DNA of 64,000 bases from Arachis hypogaea. Its lineage: Eukaryota; Streptophyta; Magnoliopsida; Fabales; Fabaceae. Position 1 is the first letter of the stretch. Each line of letters starts with the position of its first letter. Both the position numbers and the translations under genes were made by a program. Where the stretch lies: positions 97,929,837 to 97,993,836 of the forward strand of contig NC_092038.1 of assembly GCF_003086295.3 (NCBI RefSeq), in the 5' to 3' direction. Under the pieces are notes generated by a model. The model was not told where the DNA came from, searched no databases, and saw nothing but the letters and a program-made list of their open reading frames with translations. Positions 45,967-57,035 of the stretch are shown one piece after another.

Positions 45967-47362
45967 CGATACCGATCTCCGTGGGTTAGTACTTTCTTTT
46001 CAACACCAATAATCTTATTTTCTTTATTTGTTCATTGTTGCATCTGCATATTTGATTGCATATTTATTTGATGATTTTGTGCATTTAGTTACTACTTGGT
46101 TAAAATAATAAATTTCTTTTAAAATCCTATTTTTGAAAATTTTCACTAATTTAAATTGAAAATTTTTATGTTAAAAATTTGTTTGAAGTTGTAATTAGAA
46201 CATGAATTATAGCTAAAGAACACACAACCTGTGAGACTTTGAGCTTATTTACATGGTTACATTATTTAACCATAATTATTTTTGTGTGTTTCCTTCTCTA
46301 GAATTGTAATCTTTGCTTTGTTCCATTCTGTATGTCCATATTTAATATATCTACATGCTTGCATATGATTGAGGCCATTGTTTGATTCTAACTTACTTAT
46401 CCCAAAATTAACCTACCTTTTACATCACTCTTGTTAGCCCCCTTGAGCCTTTAATTCCCTCTTATTCTATAAATCACAACACTAGCCTTAAGTAGAAAAA
46501 CAAATTTAAAATCCCAAGTTGAATCCTTGGTTAGCTTAAGATAGAAGTTGTGTAATTGTTTAAGTGTGGGAAACCTATTGGGAACATGGATGATAAAAAC
46601 AAAGGGTAGGAAGTTGAAAAGAATGAAATAATTCAAAATAAAATTTTTGGGAAGCATGCTCATGTGAAGTCAAAATAATTAAATTACCATGTGCATTGAA
46701 AAAAAATATATTAAATAAAGGGATACAACAAAAAAAAAAGTAATATTACCCCCAATGCAAAATAAAAAGGATCAATGCACATGGGACGAAATTCAAAATT
46801 AAATTAGATACATGAGCATGTAATACAAAAGTAGGAAAAATTATGGGAAGCTAAGTATAATTTTAAATTTTTTATATAGTATGTATATGTTAGGTGAGAT
46901 CTTAGACTACTCAAGGATTCACTTCACTAGCTCACTTAGCCTTATATATTTACCCTCACCCTTACCTTGGCCCCATTACAACCTTGAAAAGACCTCATGA
47001 TGTTTGTATTGGTACATTAAATATTTGTTGATTGGTTAGATGAAGAACAAAGTTTAGAAAGCATGACTAGAGAAGAATAGAGAGATTGACCCTAGACACT
47101 TGAGAGTTAGAGTGATATACACTACCAGTGAGGGTTCAATGCTTGATTCTATGTTCCCTGCTTTCATGAGCTATCTTCTCACAGGTTTATCTGTCCTTAT
47201 TTTATATGATTTGAATTAGTGGGATTTGAATTATTTTTGTCTTGGAGAACTTATTTACTCTTAACCAAGTAGGTAGAAACATTTAGCATGTAGTTGCATT
47301 CATAGGTTGCATTTCATACATTTCACCATTCCTCTTCATCTCTTTATAGTTTCTCTTGAGTT
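45967..47362 (+). other. K1 3' internal non-coding region
   Basis: No ORF. TTTAAGTGTGGGAAACC near 46560 is another tract copy. Blocks near 46370-46460 and 47085-47175 match K2 and M. Confidence 0.65.
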
Positions 47363-47400
47363 TAGCATGAGGACATGCTATTGTTTAAGTGTGGGGAGGT
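47363..47400 (+). promoter_or_regulatory. K1 stem-loop and polypurine tract next to the 3' LTR
   Basis: TAGCATG, loop AGGA, CATGCTA, then TTTAAGTGTGGGGAGGT abutting the LTR at 47401. Confidence 0.85.
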
Positions 47401-48953
47401 TGATAAACCACTATTTTATGGTTTATCTTGTGCTCAATTGAGTGATTTTTATCAACTCTTTACTCACTTATTCATACAATTTGCATGTTTTATATTTTCC
47501 TTCTTGATTTTATGCTATGATTGAAAACATGCTTCTTTGATCTTATATTTGCTTATTATTAATCCTCTCTTATCACCATTAGATGCCTTGATATGTGTGT
47601 TAAGTTATTTCAGAGATTACAGGGCAAGAATGGCTTGGAGGATGGAAATGAAGCATGCAAAAGTGGAAGGAATGCAAGAAGTTGGAAAAACTGCTAAGCT
47701 GTCCACCCTGACCTCTTCGCACTCAAACGGCTATAACCTTAGATACAGAGGTCCAAACGATGCGGTTCCAGTTGCGTTGGAAAGTTAACGTCCGGGGCTT
47801 CGATTTGATATATAATTTGCCATAGTTCCCCAGACGCCAGGTGACGCGAACGCGTGAGTCACGCGGACACGTGACCTGGCCAACACCCAATCCGCGCAGT
47901 CGCGTGGACGATGCGGCCGCGTCACTTTTCCGCGACCTGTACGGACCAGAAAGTGCTGGAAGTGATTTCTGGGCTGTTTCTAACCCAGTTTTCGACCCAG
48001 AGAACACAGATTAGAGGCTATAAAGTGGGGGAATGCATCCATTCAGAAGGAAGCCTCTCATAATTTACTTTTCATGTTTTAGATGTAGTTTTAGAGAGAG
48101 AGGTTCTCTCCTCTCTCTCTCTCTCTCTCTTAGGATTTAGGACTTCTCTTTCTAGAGTGACTCTCGATCCAGGTTTAATATTCCTTTTTACTATTTAATT
48201 TCTCTTTTATATTTTGATTACTCTGAAGCCTTTATTATGTTTGATTGATGTTGCCCAATTGGCTGTTGATGACATTTTTATTTAATGATAATTGAGGTAT
48301 TTTCAGTTTATAATTATTCTCTTTGAATTAAGTTGCCATTGCTTCCCATCTAAGGATATTTTTATTATTCCAGCAATTTTACTTTTTCCCCTTTTGGTTC
48401 TGATTAAGAATTTAGTAACTCAACAGTTATTAGACTCAACATAATTAATAACCGTTATCTTGCTAATTGAGCTGAACCTGAATAATCCCAACCTTTTCTT
48501 CGGAAATAATTAGGATTCAAAGGTCAGTTTAATTAGTCCCTTGACTTTCCTTTGCCCTGGCAAAGGTTGACCAAGTGGAGTTTAGATTCAACTTTTATTA
48601 TAATTGAGAGAGATAACTAAGTTAGACCTCTAAATTCCCTTATCTTGCCAAAAGTTGTTTTACAATTATTATTTATTTTTAATTGCCATTTAATTCACTC
48701 ATCATTTAAATTACTTGCTTCTTACCTTCTAAACCCCGATTACAACCTTTATAACCAATAATAAGAACATACTTCCTCGCAGTTCCTTGAGAAGACGACC
48801 CGAGGTTTGAATACTCGGTTAACAATTTCTAAAGGGGTTTGTTACTTGTGACAAACAAAACATTTGTACGAAGGGATTTCTGTCGGTTTAGAGACTATAT
48901 CTACAATGCGACTGTTTTTATGAAATTCTTTACTAGCAAAAATCCTAACGTTA
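47401..48953 (+). repeat. K1 3' LTR
   Basis: It starts TGATAAACCAC and ends CTAACGTTA (the 5' copy ends GTCA). TATAAAG at 48019-48025. Palindrome zone 47836-47940. The CT run near 48113 is longer than in the 5' copy. Confidence 0.9.
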
Positions 48954-48958
48954 GACAT

Positions 48959-49804
48959 AAAAGTATCTTTTTGGATATTCGTTGAAATATTGGAAAATGG
49001 GTACACATTTATGTTTCAATTTGCTTTAACCATATGCACTTGTCACAGAAAAAAATGAAATGAAAGAAAAAAAATATAGTAATAAGATGGGACAAAAGTT
49101 ATCCCAAAGAAAAAGAAAAAAATAAAATGAATAAGAAATGCATATGTGTTTTGAATAGAAACTAAGGCATGAATGTGTGTGAAAAGAAGTAATGGGTGAT
49201 TAGAATGCATTTTTTGTGGGTTGATTGATATAGGTTGAGTCAGATACTTGAGCTAATCAAAGATTCAATCCTTTAGTCCACTTAGCCATATACTCATTCC
49301 ACCCTTACCCCAACCCCATTAAAACCTTCTAAAGACCTCATGATACTTGCGTACATGCATCAAATACTTATTGATTGTTAGATGAAAAGCAAAGCCTTGA
49401 AAGCATGATTAGGAGGAGACTTGAGTGATTAAACCCTAAGCACCGAGCGTTGAGAGTGTATACACACCTAGTGAGGGTTCGATAACTCAACTCTATGTTT
49501 CCATACTTCTTATCATGTATATTCTTGCAACTTGCTTCATTTTGAAATTTGAATCAATTCTTTAGATTTTGATTGCATTGAGCTACTTCTTTGCTTAGCC
49601 CTATATGTCTATACTCTATCTTGGAAATTTGATTGCTTGTTTTCACCAAATCAATAGGAAACTATAGATAGTATAGATAAGTATAAATAGTATATAGTAT
49701 ACTTACATGCATATAGGTAGTTGCATTTAATAAGTTGTTTCCCTTTGCTCGTTCTCCTTGTTGGTTTAGCATGAGGACATGCTATTGTTTAAGAGTGGGG
49801 GAAT
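48959..49804 (+). mobile_element. M element, 3' internal region, third piece, with stem-loop and tract
   Basis: Non-coding. It ends with TAGCATG, loop AGGA, CATGCTA (49767-49784), then GTTTAAGAGTGGGGGAAT, against the LTR at 49805. The stem-loop equals that of K1. Confidence 0.75.
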
Positions 49805-51412
49805 TGATGAGTCCATATTTGATGAGATATTTTGGCTTGATTTGAATGGATTTCATCGCATAAACCTACACTTATGCACCAAAATAGCATACTTTTGTGT
49901 TTGATCCCTAAATTGAACCTAAATGTGAAAACGTGCATTTTTGTGCTTAAATTGAGAAATTTAATTTCACTTTTATTCCATTTGATGCCATGACATGTTT
50001 GTTGAGTGATTTCAGATCAAAGAGGCAAGAATGGATATGCAAAAGTGGAAGGAAGCATGTACAAAGGGAAAAAACATGAAGAAAACAAGGAGGAAGCACA
50101 CAGCCATGCGTGCGTGCGCACAACCATCTGTGCGTACGCACAAGAAGGAAATCAGCATGTGTGTGTGCACACAACTTTCTGTGCGTACGCACAAGTGGAA
50201 ATTCAGCGAAGTGTGCATACGCAAACATCTGTGCGTACGCACAGGTACCAGCGCATGCCTCCATTAAAAAGTCACATGGACTCACGTTTTGGGGGTTCTT
50301 ATGCCCATTTCTGAAGTGCTGAAGGCTAGTATGTATTAAGAGCATATCAACATATATGAAGGGAGCCAACTTAGAATAGAAAAACACATAGTAGGAGTAG
50401 GAGTAGAGTAGTATAGAAAATTCTCTCTTAGGGTTTGTAGAATTTTATACTTCAAGTTTGATTTTGGATTCTAGCAATTTTCATTGTAAGTATTTCTTTA
50501 ATTGTCTCTTTTATTATACCACTAGTTCTACACTTACTTTTATTTTCATCTCCTTTGTCAATATTTACATTGTTTTGCAATTTTGGATTTCTAGTTGGTT
50601 AATTTGATGTTTGATGATCATTACATGTTTGTTTGAGTTGCTTTTATTGATTTTGATCATTTGGTTGTTCATAGTTTTTACCATTTTTCCAATTTTGCCA
50701 CATTTTATGATTATGCCCATTAAGTGTTTGATGAAATGCCAATCTTAGTTATGGGGTAGATTTTCACCCCTTGGCTTGGGGGAAATGAGTATATGGATTA
50801 CTAGAGGCATAATGTCCAACATTTAGTGATAATTCTTGGATTGTTAGTTGTTATTGTTTCCATTAACGCTAGCTTTTTACCAATTAATGTGGTAAGTTAG
50901 CTAGGATTTGTGGATTAATAACAATTATGCTCACTTAACCGATCCTTCGATGTTAAGGGTTGACTTAGTGAGATTAGTCCATCATAATTATCATAGTTGT
51001 GGTTATAGTAAGGAAGGGATTCCATAACTTATCCGAACTCAAGGTTTCATTTATGTTTTGAACCATTTTTCTCTCACTTTATAGCATTACTTGTCCATAT
51101 TACATACATAGTTCTTTTATTCCTTTATTAGTTTATTAATTGCAATTTTTGTCTCGTTCTTTAATTACTTTATTTTGTTTACTCTCAATCATTGAAAACC
51201 CCTTTGATTCTCACAACCAAAATTGTGCACTTATTGGCATTAGTTCTTAGGGAAGACGACCCGGGAGTTTAAATACTCTCGGTTTATATTTGCTTTGATT
51301 TGTGACACCTTTAGGATTATAATTTGATTAGGATCAATTATTGGCTCGGAGCTATACTTGCAACGAAAAATCTATTTTGTGAAAATCCGAACTCACGTTT
51401 GGTTACTCATCA
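49805..51412 (+). repeat. M LTR with internal sequence on both sides
   Basis: It starts TGATGAGTCCATATTTG and ends TTACTCATCA, 1608 bp. Left of it is a polypurine-like tract, right of it (51419) a primer site, so it serves as 3' LTR of one unit and 5' LTR of the next. Confidence 0.8.
50110..50242. repeat. GTGCGTACGCAC palindrome array in the M LTR
   Basis: Six units, three perfect (50130-50141, 50181-50192, 50231-50242) and three decayed. Centres step by about 20, 31, 20, 32 and 18 bp, alternating near two and three helical turns. Confidence 0.88.
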
Positions 51413-51661
51413 AGTTTTTGGCCCCGTTGCTGGGGAGTTAGCATCATGAGTGCTATATTTTGGTTGTTGTAAATATGTCCATAGTGTGAATAGATACTTT
51501 TTGGGTTGTTTCCTTGTTTTGCTGTTAATTAGGATTTTTGTTTCTTTTGTAATTGATGTCTTTAGTTTTTATTTTCTATTTTCTCTATGAGTTATCACTC
51601 TCTTGGTTTGGAATTTGGTTGTGATTATTTTGTAGGGTTTGATAACTTTAATTTTGGGTTG
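51413..51661 (+). mobile_element. Start of a second M internal region, cut by F3
   Basis: A decayed primer site TGGCCCCGTTGCTGGGGA at 51419-51436 (two mismatches) and a leader precede ATG at 51587. The first 25 codons (MSYHSLGLEFGCDYFVG) parallel the K protein start (M-SHPSRFEFGSN). F3 then interrupts. Confidence 0.7.
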
Positions 51662-52953
51662 TGATGAGGGGATAATTTATACGCTTTTTGCTATTATTTT
51701 TAGGTAGTTTCTAGTATATTTTAGTCACTTTTTAGTATATTTTTATTAGTTTTCATGCAAAATTCACATTTCTAGATTTTACTATGAGTTTGTGTATTTT
51801 TCTGTGATTTCAGGTATTTTTTGGCTGAAATTAAGGGACTTGAGCAAAAATCTTATTCAGAGACTGAGAAAGAACTGCAGATGCTGTTGGATTCTGACCT
51901 CCCTACACTCGAAGTGGATTTTCTGGAGCTACAGAAGCCCAATTGGTGCGTTCTTATTTGTGATAGAAAGTAGACATCTTGGGCTTTCCAACAATGTATA
52001 ATAGACCATACTTTGCTCGAGATTTGATGGCCCAAACTGCCGTTCAAACGCCACCCAGAGACCCTTTTCGGGCGTAAAATGCCCGATCTGGCACCAAAGC
52101 TGAAGTTAAACGCCCAAACTGGCACCCAAGCTGGTGTTTAACTCCAAGAAGAGCCTATGCACTTGAAAGATTCAATGCTCAGCCCAAGCACACACCAAGT
52201 AGGCCCTGAAAGTGGATTTCTGCATTTAGTTACTCATTTTCTGTAAACCTAGTTTACAAGTTTAGTATAAATAGCAATTTTACTGTTGTATTTAGATCTT
52301 TGGACCACTTTTTGATCCTTTGATCAGGTTTTCTTCCCTTGTTTTCGAATTCTTATGCCATTTGGGAGGCTGGCCATTCGGCCATGCCTAGACCTTTTGT
52401 TCTTATGTATTTTCGACGGTGGAGTTTCTACACCTCATAGATTAAGGTAAGGAGCTCTACTGTTCCTCATGAATTAATGCAAGTACTGTTGTTTTTCTTT
52501 CAATTCACGCCTACTTCTTCTCCAATATATACTCTTGTATTTAATTCAGTTAAGTTAGACTGAAGGGGTAATCCGTGACAATCACCCACTATCTTCAGTA
52601 CTCGCTTAGCCAAGATCCGCGTGCCTGACCACCACAAAGCGGTCTACATGATGTTCAACGTAGTCATTGGATGCCAGCCGGAGTATACTCTCTTGGGTCT
52701 CTAATCCACGGATTCGCATCGTCTCTCCTAAAAATAGAGCATCCGTCCCCATGATTAGGATCTTTGTGGTATAGGCTAGAATCAATAGACAACATTCCTG
52801 AGATCCGAAAAGTCTAAACCTTGTCTGTGGTATTCCGAGTAGGATCTAGGAAGGGATGACTGTAAGGAGCTTCAAACTCGCGAATGTTGGACACAGTGAC
52901 AAAAGGATCAATGGATCTTATTCTGACACAAGTGAGAACCGACAGATGATTAG

Positions 52954-54391
52954 TGATAAACCACTATTTTATGGTTTACAATGTGTTTAATTGTGTGGTT
53001 TTATCATGGTCTTTATCCACTTATTCATATAATTAGCATGCATTTATATTTCCTTCCTAAAATTATTACATGATTGAAAACATGCTTCTTTGGTCTTAAT
53101 TTAGCTAATCTTAATCCTCTCTTATTACTATTCGATGCCTTGATCTGTATGTTAAGTGTTTCAGGATTTATAGGGCATGAATGAGTGAGAGATTGGGAAG
53201 GAAGCTTGCAAAAATGGAAGGAACACAAGAAATTGAGGAGATGACCAGCGAGAAGTGACGTGTACGCGTCAGCGATGTGACCGCACGGAAGAAAGGAATT
53301 CGCAGTGACGCGGCCGCATGGCTAACGCGACCGCGCGGATTGGAAAAGCATAAGTGACGCGGAAGCGTGGACGACGCGAACGCGTGGCAGGGAAAAATGC
53401 GAATGACGCGTCCGCATGGATGACGCGATCTCGTGATGTGTGCGATCTGCAGAATTACAAAAGTCGCTGGCAGAGATTCTGGGCCGCATTTCAACCCAGT
53501 TTTTGGCCCAAAAACACAGATTAAAGTCAGGGAACTTGCAGACACTTCTGATCATGCTCTGATAATTCACTTTTTAGGATTTAGATGTAGTTTTTAGTGA
53601 GAAAGGTTCTCTCCTCTCTCTTAGGATTAGGATTAGGATTAGGATTTCAACTTCTTCGTCACAGGTTCAATATTCCTTTTACTATTTAATTTCTCTTCTA
53701 TTTTTATTTACTCTGAAGCTTTTATTTATGTTTGATTTATGTTGCCCAATTGGCTTATGAATATTTTCCATGTTAGATTTTACTGCTTTGAATGAATTTG
53801 AGGTATTCCAGATATTTATGATTTTAATTTAGCTTTCGACATTCTTGGTTTTGGTTAAGAAATCAGTAACTCAGAGTTATCTCAACTCAATATAATTGAT
53901 AACTGTTATCTTTGCTAATTGAATTGAACTTCAATAATCCCGACATTTTCTCAGGAAATAAATAGGATTCGAAGATCAAACTAATTAGTCGCTTGACTTT
54001 CCTTTGCTTTAGTAAAGGTCAACTAAGTAGAATTAAGATTCAACTTTCATTATTATTGATAAGGATAACTAAGTCTAGACTTCCAATTTCTCATACCTTG
54101 CCAAGAGTTTATTTTATAGTCAATTATTTATTTTACTTGTCATTCATCATAATTCTTCCTCATTATTAAAACCCCCAATTTACAACTCATAACCAATAAT
54201 AAGAACATACCTCCCTGCAATTCCTTGAGAAGACGACCCGAGGTTTAAATACTTCGGTTATCAATTTATTTAGGGGTTTGTTACTTGTGACAACCAAAAC
54301 GTTTGTATGAAAGGACTTTTGTTGGTTTAGAAGCTATACTTGTAACGGGAATTTATTCTGAATTCTAGACCACGCAAAAGTTTTCTCATCA
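52954..54391 (+). repeat. K2 5' LTR
   Basis: It starts TGATAAACCAC and ends TTCTCATCA. CG palindrome zone 53256-53440. Four TTAGGA units at 53621-53644. It is diverged from the K1 LTR, notably upstream of the palindromes, so K2 is a separate subfamily. Confidence 0.9.
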
Positions 54392-54394
54392 AAA

Positions 54395-54412
54395 TGGCGC
54401 CGTTGCCGGGGA
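54395..54412 (+). promoter_or_regulatory. K2 primer-binding site (tRNA-Asp type)
   Basis: Perfect TGGCGCCGTTGCCGGGGA, 3 bp after the LTR end. Confidence 0.9.
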
Positions 54413-54525
54413 ATTGCAAACGTGTGCCTTATTATTGGTTATTGTAAATATTTTTCAAAAAAAATTATTTTTCTTTTACTTGTTTATTTGTTTCTCCCTT
54501 TTTCCCCTTATTTCTGATAACTACT

Positions 54526-56316
54526 ATGAATTCTCACCCCTCTCGCTTTGAGTTTGGTTCTAACTTTGTTGAAGGAAATAGAAACCACAGCAGGAATATG
54601 CATCAAGGTCAGACCAATCAAGGGTGGATGGAGCCAAGAGGATCTGATCAACCCTTTAGGCAACAACACCTTCCAAGATATCATGGACGAAGACCATTCT
54701 GCAATGCTTACCAAAATGATAGATATCCTCAACATGACTTTGGACCACCATACTCACAAGCCTCTTTCCACCAAACACCTCCATATGACCCTAATCCTTA
54801 TCCACCACACCAACCACCGTACGAGCCATACTTAGAACCACCACCTCAATATTCACCATCTCCATATCCTTATCAAGATGAACCACCTTCCTACCATGAA
54901 CCATTTCTCCCAACAAATGAACCCTCCTATCCACCCCAAACCTCCATGGAGAAAGCATTTACCGATCTAAACTCTGCTATACAAGCTCTCGCCGCCCGAA
55001 TTGGACCATCAAATACCTTCAACAATCAACCTTCAAGCTCTAGTGCACTTCCTTTTCAACCACATAATGATCCACCCATCCCATCACCACAATCCATGGA
55101 AGAGCACCCACATTCGTCAATCCAAGAGCAAGATGATCCCCGTGATGCTATTGATATGGAACAAGAGAGAGAGGATCGTCTTCGCAAATTCATACGTCAT
55201 AAAGAGCTAGAGGAGGCACTAAAGGTGAAGGTAGAAAAGACCCTTGAAGGTGAAGGAGTAATTGAAGGGAGTTGTCATGGAAAGGTAATCGTCAAGGAGG
55301 AACAAGAGTCAAGGGATCATCTCAAGGAAACAGCAAATCAATTTCATGCAACCCTTCATCAACTGGAGCAAGCAATAAATCAATTATCTTCCAGACGTTC
55401 AGACATCCAACAGACTCCCATGGCCCCATGTGGAGAATCCAATGAAGAACGTAGCATGAGGGAGACACTAGAGGCTCCAGTGGACAATAAGGAGCAAGAC
55501 TTTATACTGGAACAAGTGGAGAAAGCCATAATAGTTGCAGAGGAAGAAGTGGTTGAAGATTTAGGAGATGCAGAACCTCCACGGGAACCTCAAGTCACAG
55601 GACCCTCTTCTAAGGAGTTTAAATTTATTGTTGAGGAAGGTGTACAACCTCCAAGGCATGTCATGATAGAAGACTTGGAAGAGGTTAATCAAGAGATGGA
55701 GATTCAAGAAGAAGAGGCACAACCTCCCATGTCCTTGGTGAGCAATGAAGAAGAGATTGAATTGGCAGAAAGCTACCAAGAGGAAGAGGTTGAGATTGAA
55801 GAAGCTTACAAAGAGGTGGAAGTTGTCAGAGAAGAGCACAAGGGAGTAGAGCTTGAAAATTCATTAGAAATATCTCTCCCAAGACCATTACCGTCCAACA
55901 CAATGTTCAAGTGGGTAAAATTCCTATCCTTATCCTTTACTTTCCCACTTGAATATGGGCTACTGGAGACGGATGGTCAACTCAGAGCTCTCTGTGGCAT
56001 CAAGAGTAAGAGGAAGATGGTTAGTGGTAAGTATTGTCCTGCAAGGTTCAACATGGTTATGTGCTCAAAGTTTAAACGTAAAGGTTGGTGTAGAGCTCAG
56101 TTGAATAGGTCTAGGAAGTTATTTGGTAGCTCCCCTGAGGATTCTAGAAAGTTATTTGACAGCTCCCCTGAGGATTCAGATTATTTGCTACCCGGATGGA
56201 ATCATGATGATCAACAAGAAAACGGGTGCACAAGCAAAGTTTGGGATCCCGGAGGATATTGGACGTACAAACATTGGTGGGGATTCCTGGATCAGTACAA
56301 GCATAAGCCACCATAA
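54526..56316 (+). CDS. K2 orphan protein of 596 residues, function unknown
   Basis: MNSHPSRFEFGSNFVEGNR opens the protein. Residues about 60-150 are rich in P, Y, Q and H (repeated PPY). A helical part (DHLKETANQFHATLHQLEQ) follows, then a long Glu/Val-rich acidic region, then a compact C-terminal domain: LPSNTMFKWVKFLSLSF, LEYGLLETDGQLRALCG, KSKRKM, and YKHWWGFLDQYKHKPP at the end. K1 keeps this last domain best. A 33-bp tandem duplication (56111-56143, 56144-56176) doubles RKLFGSSPEDS. It sits where gag would be, has no CCHC, protease or RT motif, and could be a highly altered gag or an accessory protein. Confidence 0.8.
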   Translation: MNSHPSRFEFGSNFVEGNRNHSRNMHQGQTNQGWMEPRGSDQPFRQQHLPRYHGRRPFCNAYQNDRYPQHDFGPPYSQASFHQTPPYDPNPYPPHQPPYEPYLEPPPQYSPSPYPYQDEPPSYHEPFLPTNEPSYPPQTSMEKAFTDLNSAIQALAARIGPSNTFNNQPSSSSALPFQPHNDPPIPSPQSMEEHPHSSIQEQDDPRDAIDMEQEREDRLRKFIRHKELEEALKVKVEKTLEGEGVIEGSCHGKVIVKEEQESRDHLKETANQFHATLHQLEQAINQLSSRRSDIQQTPMAPCGESNEERSMRETLEAPVDNKEQDFILEQVEKAIIVAEEEVVEDLGDAEPPREPQVTGPSSKEFKFIVEEGVQPPRHVMIEDLEEVNQEMEIQEEEAQPPMSLVSNEEEIELAESYQEEEVEIEEAYKEVEVVREEHKGVELENSLEISLPRPLPSNTMFKWVKFLSLSFTFPLEYGLLETDGQLRALCGIKSKRKMVSGKYCPARFNMVMCSKFKRKGWCRAQLNRSRKLFGSSPEDSRKLFDSSPEDSDYLLPGWNHDDQQENGCTSKVWDPGGYWTYKHWWGFLDQYKHKPP

Positions 56317-56365
56317 CAAAGAGCTCGTCAAATGTCCAACTTAAGGACTTTAACTAAAAGTGCTA

Positions 56366-56383
56366 GGTGGGAGACAACCCACC
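56366..56383 (+). promoter_or_regulatory. Post-stop hairpin of K2
   Basis: GGTGGG, loop AGACAA, CCCACC, 50 nt after the stop, as in K1. Confidence 0.85.
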
Positions 56384-56492
56384 ATGGTATGATCGTTCTC
56401 TTTTTAGTTTTCATTTTAGTTTGTTTTTGAATTTTTATTGAACCTGCAAATTTTGCATAACATTCATTGCATCTGCATTTGCATCTTATTTG

Positions 56493-56522
56493 AAAATAAA
56501 ATAAAATAAAATAAAATAAAAT
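56493..56522. repeat. Microsatellite (AAAAT)n
   Basis: About six AAAAT units just before the palindrome zone. Confidence 0.93.
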
Positions 56523-56534
56523 CAAAAATCGCAC

Positions 56535-57035
56535 ACGACGCGGCAGCGTCGCTGACGCGTCCGCGTCACTAGTGCGTTGGGAAGAAAATAATTAAACAGA
56601 AAGTCACGCAAAAGCGTGGCTGGAGGCGCGCCTTTAGCATAATTTGACCCTCACGCGACCGCATCGCTTACGCGACGGCGTCATGTGGAATTTTGGCCTC
56701 CCACGCGGCCGCGTGCCATGAAATCGACGTCAAAAAGGTGTATGGCCGAAAGTTGTGCTGGAATTGGGCTGGACTCGTGCTAGAAGCCCAAGCCATCCCA
56801 TGCGGACGTGTGCCCCACGAGGCCGCGTCATCTTTCAAATATGGCCATCCACGCGATCATGTCAACCACGCGACCGTGTCACCCTAAAAATTGGCCAAAA
56901 GCGTTTCGAACAGAGAGTTGCGCGAACGCAAGGTTGCACTCGCGCCAATTGCACAAATCATGCCATGCGTCCGCGTCGCCTGAACTTATTACGCCCCACG
57001 TGGCTGCGTCACCCATGCGACCGCGTCGCCAGCGT
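56535..57035. repeat. CG-rich palindrome zone in the K2 internal region
   Basis: ACGCGNNCGCGT-type words, many decayed to CA or TG, in the same place as K1 44745-45260. Followed by a T/C-rich tract to 57180. Confidence 0.85.

Larger units (their letters stand above)
41296..48953 (+). mobile_element. K1, K-family LTR retrotransposon without gag-pol
   Basis: It is flanked by gacat (41291-41295, 48954-48958). LTRs are 1548 and 1553 bp. Internal order: perfect primer site, orphan ORF, post-stop hairpin, CG-rich palindrome zone, short ORF behind a splice-acceptor-like site, RGGA stem-loop with polypurine-like motif, conserved non-coding block, second RGGA stem-loop and polypurine tract, LTR. No gag, protease, RT or integrase is seen, so it would be non-autonomous. 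Confidence 0.92.
1..51661 (+). mobile_element. Outermost M-family LTR retrotransposon, fragmented by later insertions
   Basis: The M element survives as three pieces of 3' internal sequence (1-632, 40504-41290, 48959-49804), one LTR (49805-51412) and the start of another internal region (51413-51661). Removing P and K1 with one TSD copy each makes the pieces read through continuously. The pieces resemble the 3' internal parts of K1 and K2, including the RGGA stem-loop and the polypurine-like motif. No pol domain is visible. The LTR has a polypurine-like tract on its left and a primer-binding site on its right, so it looks shared by two tandem M units. It is the oldest layer by position. Confidence 0.75.

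Noticed and set aside
50006..50387. ORFs on both strands in the M LTR
   Set aside because: Open only because of the GTGCGTACGCAC repeats; low-complexity His/Cys/Arg-rich products.
53621..53644. Telomere-like TTAGGA repeats
   Set aside because: Only four units, not the plant unit TTTAGGG, and present at the same place in both K2 LTRs.
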